Positions 1 to 6,166 of a stretch of 15,712 nucleotides of DNA are shown one piece after another. This DNA comes from Lachnospiraceae bacterium (GTDB lineage: Bacteria > Bacillota > Clostridia > Lachnospirales > Lachnospiraceae), in the NCBI GenBank assembly GCA_009774215.1, contig VSNH01000084.1:1-15712 (forward strand), in the 5' to 3' direction. The position numbers and the translations under genes are program-made. A model generated the notes under the pieces. It did no database searches. It had not been told where the DNA came from and was given only the letters and a program-made list of their open reading frames with translations. Numbering within the stretch: position 1 is the first letter of the stretch; each line of letters begins with the position of its first letter.

Positions 1-177
1 ATTTATCATTCATTTTGCGAAAAATTTTCAATATTATCACATTTTCCTTTTATTTCATTAGCTAAACTAACATAATATTTTTGCCTTTTCTAAAAAAAAT
101 TGTTAACTTTTCCGCTTCCGCATATACTATGCAAATATTTTTACCATTTTTTTGCGTTTTTTTCATTTCTTTTCATT

Positions 178-196
178 TTATTGCTTGACGCAATAA
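178..196. promoter_or_regulatory. 19-bp palindrome, candidate operator of the LacI-type regulator
   Basis: Two perfect 7-bp arms, TTATTGC and GCAATAA, flank the 5-bp centre TTGAC. The palindrome covers the -35 box of the promoter in front of the LacI-family gene, so a bound dimer would block RNA polymerase. LacI-family proteins bind palindromes of about this size and often control their own gene. That this is the operator is inferred from position only; no target genes are visible upstream. Confidence 0.4.
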
Positions 197-213
197 TTTG
201 AATCATATATCAT
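185..213 (+). promoter_or_regulatory. Sigma-A type promoter of the LacI-family gene
   Basis: TTGACG (185-190) and TATCAT (208-213) are separated by exactly 17 bp, close to the vegetative consensus. The start codon lies 52 bp beyond the -10 box, with GGGAGA at 251-256 serving as ribosome binding site 9 bp before the ATG. The preceding 180 bp are very AT-rich, rich in T runs, and hold no open frame. Confidence 0.6.
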
Positions 214-265
214 TTAAAGTAGTCCTGTACAAGTACGCCAAAATCGCAGTGGGAGAATCTATTTC

Positions 266-1267
266 ATGAACAGATCAAACGTAACATACATGAAAATATC
301 CGAAAAAACCGGGCTGTCTGTGTCAACCGTTTCCCGTGCCTTAAAACAGCCTCATCTGGTCAAACACGCAACCCTGAAAATTATCTACCGTGCCATCGAA
401 GAATTAGGCGGAACACTGCCCGATGCCGTTGCTCCCATGACCCATGACATGCGCATTCTTGCTATTGTACCGGTTTTTAACAATCCCTTTTACACAGATA
501 TCGTGCTGGGTATTCAGGATGCTGCCAACCAAAATGGCTGTCAGCTGCTGATCGTGAACGAAACGCTCTCAAAATTTAATATTCACCAAATTATTAATTT
601 TATCAGCCAATCCAATATTTCCGGTGTTGTTATCATGCAAAAGCTTGAAATTGATGTGCTGGATCAGTTAAAACTGAGAACCCCGCTTGTGCAATGCAGT
701 GAATTTAATGAAGTGAATGACATTTCTTATATTACCATTGATAATCTGGAAGCCACACGCAAGATGCTGCGCTACATTCTGAACGCAGGCAGGAAACAGA
801 TAGCCCTGGTCAACTCCGACCCGGCACGCTACACCTATGCCAAACTGCGTCTGCAGGGATACTGCGAAACACTGGAACAGGCAGGAATTACCGTAAACCC
901 CCTCCACATCGTCACCGTGCCGGACGGGAATTTCAGTACCGCTGTTTCCGCCATTTCCGCATTGCTCAAAACAGCCTCCCCGCCGGATGCCATATTCTGT
1001 GCATCCGACATCATGGCAGCCGCCGCCCTCCGGGCTTGCGCCCTGGAAGGCTTCCGTGTTCCACAAGATATTATGGTTGCGGGATTCGACAACATTGACA
1101 TCTCCGTTATGACCACCCCAAACATCACCACCATCAACCAGCCCCGGCATGACATGGGATTTATGGCCTGTACGCAGCTTCTGTCCATGATCGCTGATCC
1201 GACAAAGCTGCCTCAACGGTTTATTTTAGATACAGAATTGATTATTCGAGAATCTACAGATTTTTAA
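266..1267 (+). CDS. LacI-family transcriptional regulator
   Basis: A 333-residue protein of normal LacI-family length. The N-terminal helix-turn-helix (about residues 9-49) has the family signature ISEKTGLSVSTVSRALKQP. A periplasmic-binding-protein-like sensor domain follows from about residue 62: AIVPVFNNPFYTDIVLGIQDAA, then VVIMQ, the late motif DAIFCASDIMAAAALRA and VPQDIMVAGFDNIDISVMTTPNITTINQP, which is typical of sugar or nucleoside sensing members. The ATG has a well-spaced GGGAGA ribosome binding site and a clear promoter. It is the only intact plus-strand gene here and converges on the TPM gene with 14 bp between the stop codons, so its regulon is probably upstream of the window or elsewhere. 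A palindrome over the -35 box suggests autoregulation. Family certain; ligand unknown. Confidence 0.93.
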   Translation: MNRSNVTYMKISEKTGLSVSTVSRALKQPHLVKHATLKIIYRAIEELGGTLPDAVAPMTHDMRILAIVPVFNNPFYTDIVLGIQDAANQNGCQLLIVNETLSKFNIHQIINFISQSNISGVVIMQKLEIDVLDQLKLRTPLVQCSEFNEVNDISYITIDNLEATRKMLRYILNAGRKQIALVNSDPARYTYAKLRLQGYCETLEQAGITVNPLHIVTVPDGNFSTAVSAISALLKTASPPDAIFCASDIMAAAALRACALEGFRVPQDIMVAGFDNIDISVMTTPNITTINQPRHDMGFMACTQLLSMIADPTKLPQRFILDTELIIRESTDF

Positions 1268-1281
1268 AGGAACGTGTATGC

Positions 1282-2157
1282 TTAGCGGCTGTGTCCGCCG
1301 CCGCCATGATGACCGCCCCCGCCTCCATGGCTTCCGCCTCCGCCGCCGTGACCGCCGCTGCTCGTCTGGATTTTCCGCTGCGTCACCGTCTTTCGCAAAA
1401 ACCGATCCTGCGCTACCCGGAACACAGGCTCTCTGCCCGCCACATAGGTAGTTGCCGTAGTCGTCTTTTTCCCCTCTTTGGAACGCCAGTTTACGGCGCA
1501 GAAAATAACAGCCGCTATGATTCCTGCCAGCCACGGCACAAAACCCGGCACGGACAGATGAGACACATTCCAGCCCATCATATCGTGATAAAAGTCGTTG
1601 ATGTAGGTCTTGTAAGCGCGGTACGGGTTCTTCTCCACATAGCGGTACACATTGTCCAGAAGATGATCGATATCTTCCACATAGTAAGCGTCCCTCGCCC
1701 GTCCGGTGGTACACAGCCAGGTATGTATTCTGCCGTCGTCTTCCCTCGACCAGTTGTCCACCAGCATCACGCCGTCGCCGTCCGGCCTGTCATAGCCAAA
1801 GCCCATGTTCTCCCAGCTCTGCTCCGCGTACACCCTCACATATTCCTCTGAAGCCACACCCGGCTCAATGGCCCTGGCGAAATCTTTCAAAGGCTCCTTC
1901 AGCGTGACAAGCACGATATCACAGCCCGTCTGCTTCTCCCGCTTGGCGATCAGCCTGCGCAGCTTCTCCTCCTCCTTGTCCGACAGCACACCGGCATTGT
2001 CAAATACCCGCTCATCCGTCATGCATTCGGCATTTGTCCGCTGATAATTCATTGTCCTCGCCAGCGCCCAATGCCCAGCGTGAAGCACGACTGTCAGAAG
2101 CGCGACTGCGGCAAGTATGATATACAGCCACTTAAAATAACGAAAATACTCTCTCAC
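1282..2157 (-). CDS. TPM-domain membrane protein with Gly/His-rich tail (YdjH-like)
   Basis: One hydrophobic segment lies near the N-terminus (YIILAAVALLTVVLHAG). It is followed by a TPM domain starting at VFDNAGVLSDKEEEKLRRLI and continuing through TGCDIVLVTLKEPL and GDGVMLVDNWSRED, then a second membrane segment (PWLAGIIAAVIFCAVNW) and a tail of GGGGG blocks with histidines. This is the layout of Bacillus YdjH and of YgcG-type proteins. It lies directly downstream of the zinc-ribbon gene in the same direction. Start choice: a GTG at 2157 has AAGGA (2166-2170) 8 bp upstream and gives 291 residues; the longer frame from a GTG at 2202 has no good ribosome binding site. I prefer 2157. In Bacillus this family works with an SPFH protein at the membrane; such a gene is present at 12665-13645. 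Molecular activity unknown. Confidence 0.85.
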   Translation of the reverse strand: MREYFRYFKWLYIILAAVALLTVVLHAGHWALARTMNYQRTNAECMTDERVFDNAGVLSDKEEEKLRRLIAKREKQTGCDIVLVTLKEPLKDFARAIEPGVASEEYVRVYAEQSWENMGFGYDRPDGDGVMLVDNWSREDDGRIHTWLCTTGRARDAYYVEDIDHLLDNVYRYVEKNPYRAYKTYINDFYHDMMGWNVSHLSVPGFVPWLAGIIAAVIFCAVNWRSKEGKKTTTATTYVAGREPVFRVAQDRFLRKTVTQRKIQTSSGGHGGGGGSHGGGGGHHGGGGHSR

Positions 2158-2223
2158 CGTTCCCGTCCTTTCCCGCCGGTCCGAATAAGCCGGAGCCGAC
2201 ACTTTTGCGGCCTGTACCGAAGT

Positions 2224-3207
2224 TTATAAGATCTCCAGCACATGTACCGCCATACAGCCAAGCGCCGTCACCGCCGCAAACACCGAAGCCCCGTAAGCCA
2301 GCACTTTTCCCCTGGAGACGGGCGTCACACCGATCACCTTCCCCGTCTGTCCGTTGACATGGTACAGATAAGACTGATCCTTATAGCGGTAAACATACTG
2401 CCAGACAGGCATCAGCGCATAACAGAAGCTCTCTCTGTTCAAATTTAAGTTTTTCCGAAACGGCCGCACCGTGGTATACTCCGTCATAGACCGCTGCATC
2501 AGTTCCTCCGAAGCCTGCCTTGCCTTTGCCTGCGCCCTCCCGTCCAGTTCCTCCGCCTCCTGATTGTAGACCTCCCCGAAAAAGCCGGACATGTACTGCG
2601 GTTCAAAGTCCGCAAGCGCCCGGTAATCGTAAGGCTCCATCAAATCCATAATACCGTCGTCCATGGCGATGGAAGCGTCCACCGGAATCCGGTCAAAATC
2701 CACATCCATCTGCCGGATTACCTCGAAGTAGGAAGTTTCCGTGTACTCCGTGTCACCGCTGCGCCAAGTTCTGACCCGTGTGCCCTCGCCCGCGAAATCA
2801 TAGAACGCGCCATAGTCATAGAGCCAGAAAGGCACGTAAATCCCTTCCATCTTCTCCAGACTCTTTGTGGAGAGAAAGTCGGCGGGCGCAAAAAGCCGTC
2901 TGGAAAATTCATGCTCCATGGCGGCGACCGCCATATCTTTTCCTATGCAGAAGGGCAGCATCAGTTTCGGCTCAAAGGCACCCTCCACCCGCTCATTGAA
3001 TATCAGATACATGCCGCAGTGCTCGCACCTGCAGGCCGAAGTATATTCCGTGATCTGTAAGGGCGCGCCGCAGTTCACACACTGCACAAGGGAGCTGTCC
3101 CCTATTTTTTCCTCACTGTCCACGCTCTCGCAGTGCGGGCAGTACATCTTTTTCTTTTCCGGAGAAAATACCGTGTTGCCGCCACAGTTTTTACATTTAA
3201 ATAACAT
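2224..3207 (-). CDS. Double zinc-ribbon, tail-anchored membrane protein (YdjG-like)
   Basis: A 327-residue protein. The first 65 residues hold two zinc ribbons: C5-xx-C8 with C23-xx-C26, and C43-xx-C46 with C61-xx-C64 (C59 is also nearby). A large conserved soluble region follows, with FEPKLMLPFCIGKD, GIYVPFWLYDY and ALMPVWQYVYRYKD. One hydrophobic segment sits at the extreme C-terminus (about residues 306-325), so the protein probably faces the cytoplasm. This matches Bacillus YdjG and similar TFIIB-type zinc-ribbon proteins. The ATG is preceded by AGAAAGGA at good spacing. Just upstream of that site is a perfect 9-bp inverted repeat that could control transcription or translation. The TPM gene follows at once, so the two probably form one operon. 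Confidence 0.85.
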   Translation of the reverse strand: MLFKCKNCGGNTVFSPEKKKMYCPHCESVDSEEKIGDSSLVQCVNCGAPLQITEYTSACRCEHCGMYLIFNERVEGAFEPKLMLPFCIGKDMAVAAMEHEFSRRLFAPADFLSTKSLEKMEGIYVPFWLYDYGAFYDFAGEGTRVRTWRSGDTEYTETSYFEVIRQMDVDFDRIPVDASIAMDDGIMDLMEPYDYRALADFEPQYMSGFFGEVYNQEAEELDGRAQAKARQASEELMQRSMTEYTTVRPFRKNLNLNRESFCYALMPVWQYVYRYKDQSYLYHVNGQTGKVIGVTPVSRGKVLAYGASVFAAVTALGCMAVHVLEIL

Positions 3208-3221
3208 CCGTTTTCCTTTCT

Positions 3222-3246
3222 AAAATACGGAGAATATCCGTATTTT
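3222..3246. promoter_or_regulatory. Perfect inverted repeat in the leader of the zinc-ribbon gene
   Basis: AAAATACGG (3222-3230) and CCGTATTTT (3238-3246) are perfect complements with a 7-base spacer. In the minus-strand transcript the hairpin would end right before the AGAAAGGA ribosome binding site of the YdjG-like gene. It could be an operator, a translational control hairpin, or a weak terminator for the PurF-like gene about 150 bp upstream; the 3' side has only four T residues, so a terminator is less convincing. Confidence 0.45.
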
Positions 3247-3266
3247 GGTATTCCCTTACGCGAGAC

Positions 3267-3375
3267 TTAGGGAAACGCTGATTAAAGCGTTTCCCGCGCT
3301 GCTATTCCCGCGGCAGCGAGCCAAAGGTCATGCTTACATGACCTATGCGACTGCCGCAAGGGCAAAATGCTCCGT
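3267..3375. repeat. Cluster of palindromes between the PurF-like and zinc-ribbon genes
   Basis: Three perfect dyads lie in about 110 bp. GGGAAACGCT (3270-3279) pairs with AGCGTTTCCC (3286-3295) across GATTAA. AGGTCATG (3325-3332) pairs with CATGACCT (3337-3344) across CTTA. That second hairpin is nested inside GCGGCAG (3310-3316) and CTGCCGC (3351-3357), whose pairing can extend outward through CCC and GGG. No T tract follows, so it does not look like a simple terminator. The density of symmetry resembles dispersed palindromic elements (REP-like units) that fill intergenic spaces in many bacteria. The element abuts the stop codon of the PurF-like gene at 3394. Confidence 0.5.
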
Positions 3376-3393
3376 AGCTTACTGCGTGGGATT

Positions 3394-4800
3394 TCACTCC
3401 CGTCCGTCCCAGCAATAGGTGCACAGCTTACACTTATCAATGCCGACGGAAGCGATCATATCGTCCAAACGGTGGTACCGCAATGTGGTGAAATTCAGTT
3501 TCTCCCGGATTCCCTCCAGCATCCGCCCGTACTCCGCGGTATCCGGATCCGCATAGACCGACAGATTCGGGTACTTGTTTTCCCCTTCCAGCTCCTGAAT
3601 CACCCGCCTTGCAATCAGCTCCATCTCCGAAGTGGAGCGGGAAAAATTCAGGTATTTACAACCGTAAAGCAGCGGCGGGCATGCCGGGCGGATATGTACT
3701 TCCTTTGCACCGCTCTGGTATAGGAACTCCGTCGTCTCCCGAAGCTGCGTACCACGCACGATGGAATCGTCGATCAACAAAAGACTCCTGTCCTTGATCA
3801 GATCATGCACCGGAATCAGCTTCATCTTCGCGATCAGATCCCGCTTGCTCTGGATCGTAGGCATGAAGGAGCGGGGCCACGTGGGCGTATACTTGATGAA
3901 CGGTCTGGAAAACGGAATCCCCGACTCGTTGGCGTAGCCGATCGCATGAGCTATCCCCGAATCCGGCACCCCCGCCACGATATCCGGCTTCGCGTCGTCG
4001 CGCTTCGCCAGCATCGCCCCGCAGTGATAGCGCATCTCCTCCACACTGATTCCCTCATAAGAGGAAGAAGGATAGCCATAATAAATCCACAGGAATGTAC
4101 AGATTTTCATGTCCTTCCCCGGCGCGGCAAGCGTCCGCACACCCTCCGGCGTCACGATAACGATCTCTCCCGGCCCAAGCTCACGCTCCGGCACATAACC
4201 GAGGTTTAGATAAGCAAAGCTCTCAAAGGATACACAGAAGGCATCCTCTTTCTTTCCGATCGTGACAGGCGTGCGCCCCATCCGGTCTCTGGCCGCGTAA
4301 ATTCCTTTCGGCGTCATGATCAGTATGGTCATGGAGCCGTCAATCAGCTCCTGCGCGTACTGAATGCCTTCGATCAGATTGTCACACTGGTTAATCACCG
4401 CCGCCACCAATTCCGTGGCGTTGATGTCGCCGCCGCTCATTTCCAGAAAATGTCCTTTGCCGTGTTTAAAAATTTCCGAAACGATGTCATCTTTATTATT
4501 AATCCTGCCTACCGTCGTGATCGCATAAGTGCCGTGATGGGAACGGATAATCAACGGCTGCGGCTCAAAATCAGAGATACAGCCGATGCCAAGCGTCCCG
4601 TACATCTTGTTTACATCCTTGTCAAACTTGGTGCGGAACGGCGTATTCTCAATATTATGTATCGCGCGGTTAAAGCCCGCCTCCGCGTCATAGAGCGCCA
4701 TGCCCGCCCGTCTGGTTCCCAGATGGGAATGGTAGTCCGTCCCAAAAAATAGATCAAAAATACAGTTTTCCTTTGATGCCACTCCAAAAAAGCCGCCCAT
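3394..4800 (-). CDS. PurF-like amidophosphoribosyltransferase paralog lacking the glutaminase site
   Basis: The 468-residue protein has the two-domain plan of glutamine PRPP amidotransferase, which makes phosphoribosylamine in the first step of purine synthesis. The phosphoribosyltransferase half is well kept: PRPP-binding LLIDDSIVRGT (about 341-351) and GVPDSGIAHAIGYA (277-290). Cysteines at 234, 381, 457 and 460 could correspond to the iron-sulfur ligands of Bacillus PurF. The N-terminal half is not canonical. It starts MGGFFG where PurF has catalytic cysteine in MCGIFG; the RYST motif is replaced by GIGCISDFEPQPL (71-83); the HNGN loop reads TTVGRINN (95-102). It therefore should not hydrolyse glutamine by the usual route and may use free ammonia or do something else. 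I recall similar MGGFFG proteins in other Lachnospiraceae, so it is probably a conserved paralog. The ATG follows GGGAGGG. It lies 17 bp downstream of the GGDEF-like gene. Confidence 0.85.
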   Translation of the reverse strand: MGGFFGVASKENCIFDLFFGTDYHSHLGTRRAGMALYDAEAGFNRAIHNIENTPFRTKFDKDVNKMYGTLGIGCISDFEPQPLIIRSHHGTYAITTVGRINNKDDIVSEIFKHGKGHFLEMSGGDINATELVAAVINQCDNLIEGIQYAQELIDGSMTILIMTPKGIYAARDRMGRTPVTIGKKEDAFCVSFESFAYLNLGYVPERELGPGEIVIVTPEGVRTLAAPGKDMKICTFLWIYYGYPSSSYEGISVEEMRYHCGAMLAKRDDAKPDIVAGVPDSGIAHAIGYANESGIPFSRPFIKYTPTWPRSFMPTIQSKRDLIAKMKLIPVHDLIKDRSLLLIDDSIVRGTQLRETTEFLYQSGAKEVHIRPACPPLLYGCKYLNFSRSTSEMELIARRVIQELEGENKYPNLSVYADPDTAEYGRMLEGIREKLNFTTLRYHRLDDMIASVGIDKCKLCTYCWDGRE

Positions 4801-4817
4801 ATATCCCTCCCGTTTTC

Positions 4818-5372
4818 TTATGTTGTATATATTTCACAGCCGCAGCGTCCGCCTTCCTTAACCCGGTTCAAAACCTTCTGCGCCTGCCGGTACATCTCCT
4901 TGTAGCTCTCGCCGGACTCCCCCAGGGCCGCTCCCGCGCTCAGCGTAACGGTGGGCATATCCCGATCCGCATGCAGCAGCCTGTCGTTCACAACGGCGAT
5001 CCGCCTGCGGATGCCGCTCACCTGCTCCGCCGAAAGCCCCTCAATCCATACGCCAAACGTGTCCTCCGCAAGCCGTCCTATGCCGTCTTCCCCTCTGAAA
5101 TACTCCCGCAGCGTCCCATAAACAGCCTGAAGCACCCGGTCTCCCGTCTCCCTGCCGTAGTTGTTGTTGACCTCCTGCATGTGATCCACATCCACCAAAA
5201 GAAGGCAGCCTTGCCCATGCTCGCCTGCCAATGCGTCCTCCACCATTCTCTGAAAGGTGCTCCTGTTCACCGCGCCCGTGAGCGCATCCCGTTTTCCGGG
5301 GCCGTAACTTTTCCCGGCCGCTTTTACCTGTGGCTTCTGCTGCGCCGGAGAACGCCGTAAAATGTTTAACAC
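4818..5372 (-). CDS. Degenerate GGDEF-domain protein
   Basis: A soluble 184-residue protein that is essentially one GGDEF domain. Recognisable are RDALTGAVNRSTF (28-40; usually DxLTGLxNR), LLLVDVDHMQEVNNNYGRETGDRVL (58-82) and the late part TVTLSAGAAL. The signature loop reads R-L-AEDTF (100-106) instead of RxGGDEF: both glycines and the glutamate are changed, so diguanylate cyclase activity is unlikely. It could instead bind GTP or cyclic di-GMP, or act by dimerising. There is no membrane segment and no recognisable sensor domain; the first 27 residues are a basic, flexible-looking lead. The start is a GTG with AGGGGG about 8 bp upstream. A strong promoter is present at 5402-5430. The gene is the first of a tight pair with the PurF-like gene, so a link to nucleotide metabolism is possible but only inferred. 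Confidence 0.8.
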   Translation of the reverse strand: MLNILRRSPAQQKPQVKAAGKSYGPGKRDALTGAVNRSTFQRMVEDALAGEHGQGCLLLVDVDHMQEVNNNYGRETGDRVLQAVYGTLREYFRGEDGIGRLAEDTFGVWIEGLSAEQVSGIRRRIAVVNDRLLHADRDMPTVTLSAGAALGESGESYKEMYRQAQKVLNRVKEGGRCGCEIYTT

Positions 5373-5401
5373 TGCCGTTACCCCCTGATGTCCACCTCTT
5401 T

Positions 5402-5430
5402 ATCTTACTGTATATTGGGGCGGGTTGCAA
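5402..5430 (-). promoter_or_regulatory. Promoter of the GGDEF-like/PurF-like operon
   Basis: On the minus strand, TTGCAA (5425-5430) and TAAGAT (5402-5407) are 17 bp apart. The GTG start of the GGDEF-like gene lies about 30 bp downstream, which fits a short leader. The MITE-like element begins only about 45 bp upstream of the -35 box and could influence it. Confidence 0.5.
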
Positions 5431-5476
5431 ATAGAATTTGTATCAAATTGCCTTTAATTGTTTCAATATGGATGTG

Positions 5477-5643
5477 CTAGTGCGCCATTTTCCAATTGCA
5501 TACACTTTTTGCGAAGTCCGGAATTTCCTTATACAAGGCGTTTGAGGGAGGCGATGCGGTGGCATCGTTGACCGAAAACAACGCAGTAGAAGGGAATGCT
5601 GGCAAGCAAAAAAAGGATAGTTAATTGGTAAATGGCGCACTAG
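5477..5643. mobile_element. 167-bp MITE-like element with 21-bp terminal inverted repeats
   Basis: The left end (5477-5497, beginning CTAGTGCGCCATTT) and the right end (5623-5643, read on the minus strand) match at 20 of 21 positions. The interior has no convincing gene but holds a perfect hairpin, CGATGC-GGTG-GCATCG (5552-5567). The leftmost 78 bp (5476-5553) recur in the same orientation at 15635-15712 with one mismatch, so this is a repeated, probably mobilised element. A short inverted-repeat element without a transposase fits the MITE definition; the transposase that moves it, if any, is outside this window. CTA and TAG at the outer ends may be part of the repeat or a target duplication. 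Confidence 0.65.
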
Positions 5644-5644
5644 T

Positions 5645-5749
5645 TTACATTTTGAGAAGTTTCAGGATGGAACCGTGAAGTGGATCGAAGGGGAGATACC
5701 ATTTGCGGTGCCGGAGGGGTGGCGTTTATTTGTCTGCAATCTTTTGTAA
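5645..5749 (+). pseudogene. Fragment resembling HsdS, type I restriction specificity subunit
   Basis: The frame directly to the right of the 167-bp element reads LHFEKFQDGTVKWIEGE followed by IPFAVPEGWR, then runs into a stop at 5747-5749. The EKFxDGTVK stretch and the EIPFxVPEGW motif are characteristic of the start of target-recognition domains in type I restriction specificity (S) subunits. Only about 30 residues remain and no hsdR or hsdM is present, so it is a relic. The call rests on motif memory and could be checked by a protein search. Confidence 0.4.
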
Positions 5750-6006
5750 CATTTGTCGGCGGTGCCCCACCTCCTAAAAGTTATTACGGCATGATTGCGG
5801 CAGTAGTAGGCAGTATTGTTGGCTGCATCTGCACGATCTTTGTAGACGCTACCGACACCGGGACAATTCAGTTAGCAGCTATTCCCATTCTGCCGATTGT
5901 TGAGGCCGCGATTCTTTCCGTTGGAGCCTGTTTGCCGGCAGCAGCTATGCCCCTGCACTCCATTTCAAAAATGAATATCGTTGAGTCAATTGAAATGATT
6001 GCATAA
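5680..6006 (+). pseudogene. C-terminal remnant of an FtsX-type ABC transporter permease
   Basis: From about position 5779 the open frame encodes two hydrophobic segments, YYGMIAAVVGSIVGCICTIF and IPILPIVEAAILSVGACLPA, and ends with SISKMNIVESIEMIA. This is how FtsX/MacB-type permeases end (two last membrane helices, then a cytoplasmic arginine or lysine followed by xxIVExIR/E). The rest of the permease, normally several hundred residues, is missing. The part before about 5779 is a different sequence read in a second frame through the HsdS-like relic, so the nominal GTG start at 5680 is probably not real. A response-regulator-like fragment follows 15 bp downstream; permease plus response regulator is a common order in peptide-antibiotic resistance loci, so this may be the scar of one. 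Confidence 0.5.
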
Positions 6007-6021
6007 AGGCGGAGATATGCA

Positions 6022-6108
6022 ATGAACATGAAAACCTTTATTTTTGATGATGATATAGCACTTACAAACGGTATAAAGAAGGAATGACGCGGTTTCACTG
6101 TTAGATGA
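6022..6108 (+). pseudogene. N-terminal fragment resembling a response regulator
   Basis: After a GGCGGAG ribosome binding site, ATG at 6022 opens MNMKTFIFDDDIALTNGIKKE and a TGA at 6085-6087. Past that stop the same frame continues RGFTV before another stop. Response regulators begin with a beta strand, then an acidic DDD/EDD pocket, then a helix and a strand such as REGFTV, so this looks like the first 30 residues of an OmpR-type regulator broken by a stop codon. The phosphoacceptor aspartate and DNA-binding domain are absent. It is short, so the identification is tentative. Confidence 0.35.
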
Positions 6109-6116
6109 GGCTGCTT

Positions 6117-6151
6117 AAAAAATGCCTCTCTTCCAGTTATGGATGAGAGGC
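6117..6151 (-). terminator. Rho-independent terminator of the AraC/GyrI-like gene
   Basis: On the minus strand GCCTCTC (6145-6151) pairs with GAGAGGC (6124-6130), followed at once by ATTTTTT (6117-6123). It starts 16 bp after the stop codon of the AraC-type gene, exactly where its terminator should be. Confidence 0.65.
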
Positions 6152-6166
6152 CATCTTTTCTGTTGT

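Noticed and set aside
1291..1851. Plus-strand frame of 186 codons opposite the TPM gene
   Set aside because: Composition (Ala, Arg, Ser, His) mirrors the Gly/His tail codons of the TPM gene; no domain.
5443..5640. Minus-strand frame of 65 codons within the 167-bp element
   Set aside because: It covers nearly the whole inverted-repeat element, has no recognisable domain or ribosome binding site, and is probably chance openness.
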